Shown: one piece after another, positions 30,947 to 39,788 of the stretch
Position numbering within the stretch: the stretch's first letter is position 1
How the letters are laid out: each line of letters begins with the position of its first letter
Assembly: GCF_008806385.1 (NCBI RefSeq)
Contig: NZ_VZZK01000001.1
Span: 186,001-250,000 of the forward strand
Origin: Methylobacterium soli
GTDB lineage: Bacteria > Pseudomonadota > Alphaproteobacteria > Rhizobiales > Beijerinckiaceae
Direction of reading: 5' to 3'
DNA length: 64,000 nucleotides
Position numbers and translations under genes: made by a program
Notes under the pieces: model-generated
Databases searched by the model: none
Seen by the model: only the letters and a program-made list of their open reading frames with translations
Told to the model about the DNA's origin: nothing

Positions 30947-32118
30947 GGACGTTCTGCCTCCCCGCGGCCGGTGCGGCCCTCGCCGAGGACGGCGTCCCAC
31001 TCGGCCAGCACCTGCGCATCCGTTTCGCCCAGGCCGAAACGCTTGAAAAGACCCGAACAGGCGGAGCGCCCCGAAAGCCGCCCGCAGGCCCAGACCGCCA
31101 TGGCGCGCACGAGGGGGCTCGCATCGGCAAGGCAGCGCTCGGCCTCCGGCACGAGGCCGGGCTCGCCCGAGTTCCCGATGGCGATCAGGACATTGCGCAG
31201 GAACCTGTCCCGCCCGGTCCGCTTGATCGGCGTGCCGGAAAAACGCTGGCGGAAGGCCGCCTCGTCGAGGCGGACCAGTTCCGCGAGGGGCGGCGCCGCG
31301 AGGTCCGCCTGGGCGGCGAGGCGGGCCTCGCGCGCGGTCTCGGCGAACTTGTTCCAGGGGCAGACGGCGAGGCAATCGTCGCAGCCGAAGATGCGGTTGC
31401 CCATCGGGGCGCGGAATTCCGCCGGGATCGGCCCCGCATGCTCGATCGTCAGGTAGGAGATGCAGCGGCGCGCATCGAGTTGGTAGGGCGCCGGGAAGGC
31501 GTTCGTCGGGCAGGCGTCGAGGCAGCGGCGGCAGGAGCCGCAATGGTCGATCTCGGGCGCGTCCGGCGCCAGATCGGCCGAGGTGTAGATGGCGCCGAGC
31601 AGCAGCCAGTTCCCGAGCTCGCGCGAGATCAGGACGGTATGCTTGCCCTGCCAGCCGAGCCCGGCGGCGGCGGCCAGGGGCTTCTCCATCACCGGGGCGG
31701 TGTCCACGAACACCTTCACCCGCACATCCCCCTTGGCGGAGAGATAGCCGCCGAGCTCCTTCAGCTTGCCCTTGATCACTTCGTGATAGTCGCGCCGCTG
31801 CGCGTAGGCCGCGATGGCGCCGCGCTCGCGCCGGGCCAGGAGATCGAGGGGATCGCTCTCGGGTCCGTAATTCATGCCCAGCATGATGATGCTGCGGACC
31901 TCCGGCCAGAGGGCCCGGGGGTCGGCGCGCTGGTCGGAGCGCTCGGCCATCCACGCCATCTCGCCCTGGGCGCCCGAGGAGAGCCAGGCCGACAGGCGCT
32001 CGGGCAGGTTCGACAGGGCCTCGGGACGGGTCACCCGGACCGCGTCGAAGCCGAGATGGCGCGCGCGCGCCTCGACCAGGCGGCGCAGCGCGTCCCCGTG
32101 ATGGATCGTGCGTTTCAG
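30943..32118 (-). CDS. queG: Epoxyqueuosine reductase (391 aa, CTG start inferred)
   Basis: Cobalamin-dependent reductase that converts epoxyqueuosine in tRNA to queuosine. Catalytic Asp segment VRVKVFVDTAPVMEK (about residue 140), and two 4Fe-4S motifs: CGSCRRCLDACPTNAF near 200 and GCDDCLAVCPWNKFAE near 255, plus the C-terminal HEAT-like repeat region. The start is uncertain. The conserved sequence begins close to the end of the gst gene and no ATG, GTG or TTG lies near it. The choice is a CTG at 32118 overlapping the gst stop codon (CTGA); the only ATG in frame (32244) would be inside gst. Coupled by ATGA to the downstream epimerase. Confidence 0.9.
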   Translation of the reverse strand: MKRTIHHGDALRRLVEARARHLGFDAVRVTRPEALSNLPERLSAWLSSGAQGEMAWMAERSDQRADPRALWPEVRSIIMLGMNYGPESDPLDLLARRERGAIAAYAQRRDYHEVIKGKLKELGGYLSAKGDVRVKVFVDTAPVMEKPLAAAAGLGWQGKHTVLISRELGNWLLLGAIYTSADLAPDAPEIDHCGSCRRCLDACPTNAFPAPYQLDARRCISYLTIEHAGPIPAEFRAPMGNRIFGCDDCLAVCPWNKFAETAREARLAAQADLAAPPLAELVRLDEAAFRQRFSGTPIKRTGRDRFLRNVLIAIGNSGEPGLVPEAERCLADASPLVRAMAVWACGRLSGRSACSGLFKRFGLGETDAQVLAEWDAVLGEGRTGRGEAERP

Positions 32119-32807
32119 AAATCCAGGTCCGCGTAATGCTCGGCCGGCGCCATGCCCGGCACCCGGTCCGCCAGGAGCGCCCGGAAGGACGGGCGCGACT
32201 TCACCCGCGCGTACCAGTCCCGTGCCGTCTCGTCCTCGTCCCATGGCACGTCGCCGAGATAATCCACGCAGCTCAGATGGGCAGCGGCGGCGAGATCCGC
32301 ATAGGTCAGATGGTCGCCCGCGATCCAGCGGCGGCGGCCCATCAGGTAGCCGATATATTTGAGGTGATAGCGCACGTTGATCCGCGCGGCCCGGATCGCG
32401 TTCATGTCCGGCGGGCCGCCCCCGTCGGAACTGTTCATGAACCGCTTGCTGATCTTCTCCATGACGAGGTAGCCCGTCACCTCGGCATCGAACTTCACCA
32501 GGAACCAGTCGAGGAGGCGGCGCACCTCGACCCGCTCCGCCGTGGTGTCGGGCAGGAGGCGGCGGCCGCTGAGGCCGAGGCCCCGGGTCTCGTCGAGATA
32601 TTCCGCGATGATGCCCGAGCCCGGCACGGCCAGCCCGCTCTGCTCGACCAGGACCGGCGTGGTGCCGGCCGGGTTGAGCAGCAGGAACTCGTCGCGCCGC
32701 TCCCAGGTCCGTTCCTCCACGAGGATCGGCTCCATGCCCATCTCGGCGAGCACGAGGCGGATGAAGCGGGATTGGGGGCAGAAGGGTGAGTGGTGAAGCG
32801 TCGCCAT
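32115..32807 (-). CDS. Glutathione S-transferase family protein (230 aa)
   Basis: Cytosolic GST with a thioredoxin-like N-terminal domain (MATLHHSPFCPQSRFIRLVLAE; LNPAGTTPVLVEQSGLAVPGSGIIAEYLDE, where P and SG(I) form the glutathione site) and an all-helical C-terminal domain. CPQS at the start is in the position of the redox motif. Its stop TGA overlaps the likely CTG start of queG, so the two genes and the epimerase gene form a leftward operon gst-queG-epimerase. The natural substrate is unknown. Confidence 0.9.
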   Translation of the reverse strand: MATLHHSPFCPQSRFIRLVLAEMGMEPILVEERTWERRDEFLLLNPAGTTPVLVEQSGLAVPGSGIIAEYLDETRGLGLSGRRLLPDTTAERVEVRRLLDWFLVKFDAEVTGYLVMEKISKRFMNSSDGGGPPDMNAIRAARINVRYHLKYIGYLMGRRRWIAGDHLTYADLAAAAHLSCVDYLGDVPWDEDETARDWYARVKSRPSFRALLADRVPGMAPAEHYADLDF

Positions 32808-33055
32808 CGAGGCCGTGAGCGGACGGGGGAATCTACCGGCGGGACGCGCCTTGCGAGGGCCCCTTCGGGACCGAGCGCGGGATTACCGTTATTGCTCGAT
32901 CGTTGCCGCCTCATTAACACGCTGAGCGCGTGTCGGTAACCGCCCGTCAACCGTGATCGGCCAACCCTGCCGCCGCGTGCGCATCCGCGCTGTGTCGTCC
33001 CTCCGCAAGCCCGGCACCCCAAGGGCGGCGCGACCCGAATTTCGAGGCAGGCTCA

Positions 33056-33862
33056 ATGATGGATGCGATGAGCATCGCGAAGGCGGTCGTGCTCGCCGTG
33101 GTCGAGGGCGCCACCGAGTTCATCCCGGTCTCCTCCACGGGGCACCAGCTCCTCGTCGGGCACTTCATCGGCTTCCACTCGCCGAACAACACCTTCGAGG
33201 TGCTGATCCAGCTCGGCGCCATCCTGGCGATCCTGGCGGTCTATTTCCGGCGCCTGCTCGGCATTGCCCTGGCGCTGCCGAGCGACCCCAAGGCGCGCCG
33301 CTTCGTCCTCGGCATCCTGGTCGCGTTCCTGCCGGCCGCGATCATCGGCGGCATCTTCTCGAAGATGATCAAGGCCTATCTCTTCAATCCCTGGATCGTC
33401 TGCGCGACGCTGGTGGCCGGCGGCCTCGTGCTCCTCGTCCTCGACGACACCGAGCTCGAGGTGAAGAAGCGGGACGTCTACGACTTCACCCTGCCGATGG
33501 ATCTCAAGATCGGCATCTTCCAGTGCCTGGCGATGATCCCGGGCGTCTCGCGCTCGGGCGCCACCATCGTGGGCGCGATGCTGATGGGCGCCGACAAGCG
33601 CTCGGCCACCGAGTTCTCGTTCTATCTCGCGATGCCCACCATGGCGGGTGCCTTCGCCAAGGATCTCCTCGACAATTACAAGAACCTCTCCGCCGATGAT
33701 TTCGGCCTGATCGTGATCGGCTTCATCGTGGCGTTCTTCTCCGCCCTGATCGTCGTCCGGACGGTTCTCGACTACGTCTCCCGCCACGGATTCTGGCTGT
33801 TCGCGTGGTGGCGCATCATCGTCGGGTCGCTGGGCTTTGCCGGCCTGATCATCTTCGGCTGA
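33056..33862 (+). CDS. uppP: Undecaprenyl-diphosphatase BacA/UppP (268 aa)
   Basis: Integral membrane phosphatase that regenerates undecaprenyl phosphate, the carrier used for peptidoglycan and other envelope glycans. Diagnostic sequences: [23 protein letters not shown] (E and SSTGH motif, about residues 15-38) and [35 protein letters not shown] (PGxSRS motif). About eight transmembrane helices. The start is at ATG 33056; another ATG follows at once (33059). Alone on the strand. Confidence 0.95.
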   Translation: MMDAMSIAKAVVLAVVEGATEFIPVSSTGHQLLVGHFIGFHSPNNTFEVLIQLGAILAILAVYFRRLLGIALALPSDPKARRFVLGILVAFLPAAIIGGIFSKMIKAYLFNPWIVCATLVAGGLVLLVLDDTELEVKKRDVYDFTLPMDLKIGIFQCLAMIPGVSRSGATIVGAMLMGADKRSATEFSFYLAMPTMAGAFAKDLLDNYKNLSADDFGLIVIGFIVAFFSALIVVRTVLDYVSRHGFWLFAWWRIIVGSLGFAGLIIFG

Positions 33863-33980
33863 GCGCCAAGCGGCCGGGGACCGAGCGCGCATCCCGGCTT
33901 TTAAGGCGATTGCCTCGCCTGCGGCATCGTGCCAGGGCTTCCGCCGAGATTGGCAGACCGCCGGAATCAAGGCCCGCACG

Positions 33981-35849
33981 ATGGAAGACAGACCGCTTGC
34001 CGACCTCTTCGAGCCCGCCACGCGCGAGCGCTGGCGCGGGCTCGTCGACGGCGTCCTCAAGGGCGCCGATTTCGAGAAGCGTCTCGTCGCCAAGACCGCC
34101 GACGGCATCCGCATCGAGCCGCTCTACGAGCCGGCCGATCCGGTACCGCAGCCGATGCGCGCGCCCGGGCCCTGGCGGATCAGCCAGCGCGTCGACCATC
34201 CGGACGCCGTCACCGCCGCCGCCCTGGCTTTGGCCGACCTCGAAGGCGGCGCAGACGCGCTGACCCTCGTCTTCGCCGGCGCCCCCGCGGCTCGCGGCTA
34301 CGGGCTGACGGCGGCTTCCGCCGAGGAACTCGACGCGACGCTCTCCGGCGTGATGCTGCCCCTGATCGCCCTGCGCCTCGATGCCGGCGGCCGGGGCCTG
34401 GAGGCCGCCGCCCTGCTCAAGGCGCTGGTCGAGCGCCGGGGCGACCGCTTCGCCGAGCTCGAGATCGATCTCGGCATCGATCCGATCGGCACGCTCGCGG
34501 CGACCGGGAGCCTCGGCGCGGTCTGGGACGAGATCACCCCGAGGCTCGCCCGGACCCTGGCGGAATTCGACGCGGTGGGCTTCACCGGGCGCGCGCTCCT
34601 GGCGGATGGGCGCCCCTATCACGCGGCCGGCGCCAGCGAGGCGACCGAGCTCGCGGCCGTGCTCGCCACCGCGGTGGCGTATCTGCGCGCCCTGGAGGCC
34701 GGCGGCCACGACCTCGCCCGGGCCCGTGACGCCATCGGCATCCTGCTCGTCGCCGATTCCGACGAGTTCCTGACCATCGCGAAGTTCCGCGCCATGCGCC
34801 GCCTCTGGGCCCGCGTCGAGGCCGCCTGCGGCCTCGATCCGAAGCCGCTGCGGCTCCATGCCGAGACGGCTTGGCGGACGATGACCCGGCGCGACCCCTT
34901 CGTGAACATCCTGCGCGCCACCATGGCGGCGGGATCGGCCGGGCTCGGGGGCGCCGATTCGGTGACCGCCCTGCCCTACACCCAGGCGCTCGGGCTCCCG
35001 GACGCCTTCGCGCGCCGGGTCGCCCGCAACAGCCAGATCGTGCTCATCGAGGAATCGAGCCTTGCCAAGGTGGCGGATCCGGCCGCCGGCGCCGGCGGCT
35101 TCGAGAGCCTGACGGCGGAGCTGACTGGGGCGGCCTGGGAGGCCTTCCAGGGTATCGAGCGCGAGGGCGGCATCGTGGCGAGCCTCAGCCTCGCCAAGCT
35201 GCAGCGCCGCATTGAGGACATGCGCGCCACGCGGACCCGCAACGTCGCGACCCGCCGCGAGGCCCTGACCGGGGCCACCGAGTTCCCCTTCCTGGCGGAG
35301 AAGCCCGTCACGGTCCTCGACCTGGCGCCGCTCCCGGCGACGGCCGTGCCGGGTTTCGGGCCGGGCTCCGCCGTCGCGAGCGAGGCGCTGCCGAGCGGGC
35401 GCCTCGCCGAGCCGTTCGAGGAATTGCGCGACGCCTCCGACGCCTATCAGGCGCGCACGGGCCGGCGCCCGAGCGTGTTCCTCGCTAATCTCGGGCCGAT
35501 CCCGGCCTTCAACGCGCGCGCCACCTTCGCGGCGAACGCCTTCGCGGCGGGCGGCCTGGAGGCCCCGGGCAACGAGGGCTTCGCCGATCCGGAGGCGCTT
35601 GCCCGGGCCTTCGCGGAATCGGGCGCGGCCCTGGCCTGCCTCTGCTCCTCGGACGCGATCTACGAATCGCAGGCCGTGGCGGCGGCCGAGGCTCTGGCCA
35701 AGGCCGGGGCGGGCACGATCTATCTCGCGGGCAAGCCGGGCGACCTCGCCGAGCCCCTGAAGGCCGCGGGCGTCCACGGCTTCCTGTATGCCGGATGCGA
35801 CCTGCTCGCCCTGCTCAAGGACGCCTTGATCCGCGCGGCTAAGGGCTGA
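33981..35849 (+). CDS. mutA: Methylmalonyl-CoA mutase small (beta) subunit (622 aa)
   Basis: Small, catalytically inactive partner of the B12-dependent methylmalonyl-CoA mutase heterodimer, in the propionyl-CoA/ethylmalonyl-CoA route. Domain order: TIM-barrel-like N-terminal domain (DLFEPATRERWRGLVDGVLKGADFEKRLVAKTADGIRIEPLY at the start) and a C-terminal B12-fold domain (RPSVFLANLGPIPAFNARATFAANAFAAGG, about 500-530) lacking the DxHxxG cobalamin His, as is normal for this subunit. The large subunit is not adjacent, unlike in many bacteria. ATG at 33981. The end of the gene and its 3' flank are duplicated as a 37-bp tandem repeat. Confidence 0.92.
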   Translation: MEDRPLADLFEPATRERWRGLVDGVLKGADFEKRLVAKTADGIRIEPLYEPADPVPQPMRAPGPWRISQRVDHPDAVTAAALALADLEGGADALTLVFAGAPAARGYGLTAASAEELDATLSGVMLPLIALRLDAGGRGLEAAALLKALVERRGDRFAELEIDLGIDPIGTLAATGSLGAVWDEITPRLARTLAEFDAVGFTGRALLADGRPYHAAGASEATELAAVLATAVAYLRALEAGGHDLARARDAIGILLVADSDEFLTIAKFRAMRRLWARVEAACGLDPKPLRLHAETAWRTMTRRDPFVNILRATMAAGSAGLGGADSVTALPYTQALGLPDAFARRVARNSQIVLIEESSLAKVADPAAGAGGFESLTAELTGAAWEAFQGIEREGGIVASLSLAKLQRRIEDMRATRTRNVATRREALTGATEFPFLAEKPVTVLDLAPLPATAVPGFGPGSAVASEALPSGRLAEPFEELRDASDAYQARTGRRPSVFLANLGPIPAFNARATFAANAFAAGGLEAPGNEGFADPEALARAFAESGAALACLCSSDAIYESQAVAAAEALAKAGAGTIYLAGKPGDLAEPLKAAGVHGFLYAGCDLLALLKDALIRAAKG

Positions 35850-35904
35850 TCCAGGACTTGTTTCGACCCGCGCGGCTAAGGGCTGATCCAGGACTTGTTT
35901 CGAC
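35831..35904 (+). repeat. 37-bp tandem duplication over the mutA stop codon
   Basis: The sequence from CCGCGCGGCTAAGG to the next TTTCGAC is repeated twice without change (35831-35867 and 35868-35904), with the first six bases of a third copy. The first copy includes the last codons and stop of mutA, so the second gives a spare, untranslated stop region. Recent origin is likely because no mismatches are seen. Confidence 0.9.
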
Positions 35905-36024
35905 CCGCGGGGCTTGGGTCGACCCACGGGGCCTGGCCGGTGCGCTCGCGTGCGCTGGCCGGCGGGCAACCGATCGGGAGCTCAGGAGTTTTCGGCACGA
36001 CCAAGCTTCGAGATCTGGAACATC

Positions 36025-36411
36025 ATGAGAGTAGCGATTCTCGCCGCAGCCACCCTCTCGCTCGTGGCGGCCGGCATGGGGACGGCCGAGGCCGCCCGCA
36101 AGAAAGTCCAGGTGGCGAGCGCCTATGACGGCACCTGGAGCATCGAGGTGATCACCCTGGACGGCCCCTGCGACCGGGCCTACCGCTACGGCGTCCAGAT
36201 CCGGCAGGGCGAGGCGCGCTACCCCGGCAGCGACTTCAACATCACGGGCCGCGTCGCGACGAACGGGGCCGTGCGCGCCACGATCTCGCGCGGGTCCGAC
36301 AGCGCCAACGTCGTCGGCCGCCTCGGCCGGCAGGGCTACGGGAACGGCACCTGGACGACGAATGGCGGCATCAGCTGCCGCGGCCAGTGGAACGCCGAGC
36401 GCCGGGGCTGA
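36025..36411 (+). CDS. Secreted hypothetical protein (128 aa)
   Basis: Signal peptide MRVAILAAATLSLVAAGMGTAEA, then a mature part with YDGTWSIEVITLDGPCDRAYRYGVQIRQGEARYPGSDFNITG and C near position 120 (GGISCRGQW). The two cysteines probably form a disulfide. The pattern GTWSxxVxTxxGxCxxxYxYxVxIxxGxV is common to small periplasmic proteins of Methylobacterium and related genera, but I know no named function. ATG at 36025 follows a poor Shine-Dalgarno sequence. Stand-alone. Confidence 0.75.
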   Translation: MRVAILAAATLSLVAAGMGTAEAARKKVQVASAYDGTWSIEVITLDGPCDRAYRYGVQIRQGEARYPGSDFNITGRVATNGAVRATISRGSDSANVVGRLGRQGYGNGTWTTNGGISCRGQWNAERRG

Positions 36412-36583
36412 AACTCGGTAAAAAATGGCTTAAGCGGCGCCAGGCCACGGCGTCGCATGTGACGGCCCGGCGACAGGGTCGAACAATCGCCGGCCGCCCC
36501 GGATTTGGCCGCCCAAAGCCCTGTTCCAGTCGCATTCTTCGGGAAATACTTGGCCTTCTTCGAACCCGTTCGAGGCTTCCCCG

Positions 36584-37009
36584 ATGAAGGCCCTGTATCT
36601 CGGCATCCTTGTTGCCGCCCTCGCCTCCACCGCCCAGGCCCGCCCGGGTGGTTCGTCCCAGCAGACGACCGACAATGTCCTGATGCCCCTGCAGCAGGCC
36701 GCCACCGATTGCTTCGCCGACACCGTGATGGCGAACCCCGCCGCCATGAACCACGCCCGCGCCGGACGCTGGTATCAGGCCGCCGGGGTCATCGGCTTCC
36801 TCTGCCGCCCCGAGGTCGACGCGATGGTGCAGGCGCATGACCGCGTCTACGGGGCCGGAGCCGGCGCTCGCTACTTCAAGGGCGCCTACGCCAAGCATCT
36901 CGACCGCGAGCTTTCCACCCGCCTGCAGCCGCTCCTGGAGCGCAAGGCGGTGGCGAGCGCGGAGCCCGCGCCCGAGAAGGTGTCCGACGAGACCTCCGCC
37001 GACCAGTGA
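36584..37009 (+). CDS. Secreted hypothetical protein (141 aa)
   Basis: Signal peptide MKALYLGILVAALASTAQA is followed by a helical protein with a Cys pair (ATDCFADTV and GFLCRPEV) likely bridged, and an acidic tail. It resembles helical periplasmic proteins of unknown function found next to similar small genes in Methylobacteriaceae. No enzymatic motif. Located 172 nt after another secreted protein gene. Confidence 0.72.
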   Translation: MKALYLGILVAALASTAQARPGGSSQQTTDNVLMPLQQAATDCFADTVMANPAAMNHARAGRWYQAAGVIGFLCRPEVDAMVQAHDRVYGAGAGARYFKGAYAKHLDRELSTRLQPLLERKAVASAEPAPEKVSDETSADQ

Positions 37010-37066
37010 GCCCGGCAACCATCGTGCCGCTCCGTGCTTGACCTCCGCGAGGGTGAGGCGCGCGCG

Positions 37067-37789
37067 ATGGCCTATGAGCTCTATTACTGGCCGATGCTGC
37101 AGGGGCGCGGCGAATTCGTGCGCCTCGCCCTCGAGGATGCGGGCGCCGATTATGTCGACATCGCTCGCGGACCGGATGCGGATGGGCGCGGCCTCGGCGC
37201 CCTGACGCGCTTCCTCGAAGATCCGTCGATTGCGCGCCCCGCCTTCGCGCCGCCGGTCCTGCGGGACGGCGACACGCTGATCGGGCAGACCGCCGCGATC
37301 CTGCTCTACCTCGGACCGCGGCTCGGGCTCGTGGGCGAGTCCGAGGCGGACCGGATCTGGACGCATCAGATTCAGCTCACGATCGCGGACGTGGTGGCGG
37401 AAGCGCATGACACGCACCACCCCATCGCAATCAGCCTGAACTACGAGGACCAGAAACCGGAGGCGGCGCGCCGCGCGCGGGATTTTTGCCGCAACCGCAT
37501 TCCCGAATTCCTGGCCTGGTTCGAGCACGTCCTGACCCGCAACGACGGCCGCCACCTCGTCGGCGACCGGGTCACTTATGCGGACCTGTCCCTGTTCCAG
37601 CTCGTCGACGGGCTGCATTACGCCTTCCCGAACGCCAGCGCGGCGGCGCTCTCCGACAACCCGCAGGTCGCGGCCCTCCACGCCGCGATCCCCCGGCGCC
37701 CGCGGCTGGCCGCCTACCTCGCGAGCCCGCGCCGGATTCCCTTCAACGAGCAGTGCATCTTTCGCCGCTACCCGGAGCTCGACGGTTAG
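37067..37789 (+). CDS. Glutathione S-transferase family protein (240 aa)
   Basis: Second GST. N-terminal thioredoxin-like domain AYELYYWPMLQGRGEFVRLALEDAGADYVD with a Tyr near the position used by alpha/mu/sigma GSTs, PPVLRDGDTLIGQTAAILLYLG for glutathione binding, then a helical C-terminal domain (DRVTYADLSLFQLVDGL). ATG at 37067 with GGTGAGG upstream is preferred over the GTG-like start at 37034. It is convergent with the yifB remnant. Substrate unknown. Confidence 0.88.
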   Translation: MAYELYYWPMLQGRGEFVRLALEDAGADYVDIARGPDADGRGLGALTRFLEDPSIARPAFAPPVLRDGDTLIGQTAAILLYLGPRLGLVGESEADRIWTHQIQLTIADVVAEAHDTHHPIAISLNYEDQKPEAARRARDFCRNRIPEFLAWFEHVLTRNDGRHLVGDRVTYADLSLFQLVDGLHYAFPNASAAALSDNPQVAALHAAIPRRPRLAAYLASPRRIPFNEQCIFRRYPELDG

Positions 37790-37825
37790 GCGCGGGGCAA
37801 TCGACGGCGGCCAAGCCGGCCCCCG

Positions 37826-39346
37826 TCACGCCGCCGCCGCGGCCCTCTCCCCGCGGGCCCGGTAGGACAGCGCCTCGGCGAGGTGGAGGCGGCGCACCTC
37901 GGCCTCCCCGTCGAGATCCGCCAGGGTCCGGGCGACCCGCAGGGTCCGGTGGAAGCCCCGCGCGGACAGGCGCATGCTCTCGGCGGCCTGGCGGATCAGC
38001 GCGGCGCCCTCGGAATCGGGCGCCGCCACCGCCTCGATCATGCTCGCCGGACAGGTCGCGTTGGTGGTGGCCTCGGACAGGCCGCGGGCCGTGTAGCGCG
38101 CCGTCTGCAGCGCCCGGGCGGCCGCGACGCGGGACGCCGTCTGCGCCGACCCCTCCGCGGGCGGCGGCAGGATCAGGTCGGCCGCCGTCACGGCCGCGAC
38201 CTCGATGCGCAGGTCGATCCGGTCGAGGAGCGGGCCGGAGATGCGGGCACCGTACTGGGCCATGCAGCGCTCGTTCGGCCCCCGGCGGCAGGCATAGCCG
38301 GGCTCCATTGCCTGGCCGCAGCGGCACGGATTCATCGCGGCCACGAGCTGGAACCGCGCCGGGTAGGTGACCCGGTGGTTGGCGCGGGCGATCATCACCT
38401 CGCCCGTTTCCATGGGCTGGCGCAGGGAATCGAGGGTCTGCGGTGTGAATTCGGGCAATTCGTCGAGGAACAGCACGCCCCCATGCGCGAGGGAGACCTC
38501 CCCGGGGCGGGCGTTGACGCCGCCGCCGACCAGCGCCGCCATCGAGGCGGAATGGTGCGGCTGGCGGAACGGGCGCCGGTTCGACAGGATTCCCTCCTTC
38601 AGGGCGCCCGCCACGGACTGGATCATCGAGACGTCGAGGAGCTCGCGCGGCGAGAGCGGCGGCAGGATCGAGGGAAGGCGGGCGGCGAGCATCGACTTGC
38701 CGGCGCCGGGCGGCCCATTCATCAGGAGGTTGTGGCCGCCGGCCGCCGCGATCTCGAGCGCGCGCTTGGCGCCCTCCTGGCCCTTGATGTCGACGAGGTC
38801 CGGCATCGGGCCGCCGGGCGCCGCGATCGCCGGCACCGGGCGGGCCATCACCTGGCTCCCCTTGAAGTGGTTCGCGAGCTGGATCAGCGAGCGGGGGGCG
38901 AGCACGTCCATGTCGCCCCCGGCCCAGGCGGCCTCCGGCCCCGTGGCGGCCGGGCAGATCAGGCCGAGACCGCGGCCATTGGCGGCCATCGCGGCCGGCA
39001 GCACGCCATTGACCGCGGTGATCGAGCCGTCGAGGGCGAGCTCGCCGAGGACGCAGTAGCCCGCCAGCGCATCGGCCGGCAGCGCACCGATCGCCGCCAT
39101 CACGCCGAGCGCGATCGGCAGGTCGTAATGCGAGCCCTCCTTCGGCAGGTCGGCGGGGGCGAGATTGACGGTGATGCGCTTGGCCGGCAGCGCCAGCCCG
39201 GAGGCGATGAGCGCGCCGCGCACCCGCTCGCGCGATTCCGCGACCGCTTTGTCGGGCAGGCCGACCACGCTGAAATTGACCGCGCCCGGGATGATCTACA
39301 CCTGAACGTCGACGGCGCGCGCCTCGATCCCCTCGAAGGCGACGGT
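37826..39346 (-). pseudogene. yifB: YifB/ComM Mg-chelatase-like ATPase, main C-terminal part, split by the island
   Basis: AAA+ protein of the ComM/YifB family; ComM is a helicase for branch migration in natural transformation. The residual frame holds SVVGLPDKAVAESRERVRGAL, the Walker A GPPGAGKSMLAARLP, the HSASMAALVGGG loop, FLDELPEFTPQTLDSLRQP (Walker B) and a C4 zinc-like cluster (CRCGQAMEPGYACRRG). Its first six codons are the 18-bp duplication TVAFEG. A TAG at 39296-39298 interrupts it after ten further codons (IEARAVDVQV). A GTG at 39268 allows a 480-residue product, but without the N-terminal strand. The missing six codons MVTRVA lie at 50848-50865. Confidence 0.9.
39329..39346. repeat. 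attL core, 18 bp
   Basis: CCCCTCGAAGGCGACGGT, identical to 50830-50847. On the reverse strand it encodes TVAFEG of YifB. It marks the left end of the integrated element: chromosomal yifB sequence lies to the left, foreign AT-rich sequence to the right. Confidence 0.92.
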
Positions 39347-39788
39347 CTAACTTCGGAGCGCCGATATTAAACCATTCATGGCAATGCTTTGCCGGTGTGT
39401 CGCCGGCAAATCGCCGGGGAACTGTCACCGCTGTGTCACCGTGCGAAGGCGCATCAACGGGAACGGCGCAAAATTTGCAACAGGCTTGGTTGATCCATTT
39501 CCAGCTAAGGTCGTGTGCGGGGTCGGACTATCTCTCGACCTAATTCAGAAACGCTGCCACAACAAGTGTGACGACAGTCTGGAATTTACTTCTGATTCTC
39601 GAAACTGGTGACGCAGACTCAGAAGAACAGTAATTGGCAAACTCTCGTTGACGTTGCGAGCTTATCGCACCATGGTAGTCTACTTGGAATGCCTATGGTC
39701 GCGTGATGATCACGCGTCGCCATTGATTTGACGCGACCACCTAATGGTATTGGTATGGATACTTACCAATAACAACGAGGAGGTTCAA
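39347..39788. other. Left end of the island, no supported gene
   Basis: This 442-bp stretch is AT-richer than the chromosome. Two TGTCACCG repeats lie at 39423-39430 and 39434-39441, about 80-95 bp from attL, matching repeats upstream of the integrase near attR. The frame 39378-39611 overlaps these and has no protein-like features. It probably holds integrase arm sites and the promoter for the 39789 gene. Confidence 0.55.

Noticed and set aside
33849..35969. A 706-codon reverse-strand frame opposite the mutase gene
   Set aside because: Arg/Gly/Ala-rich shadow of a certain gene.
39378..39611. A 77-codon frame at the left end of the island
   Set aside because: It overlaps the TGTCACC repeats close to attL, has Cys scattered without pattern and no ribosome binding site.
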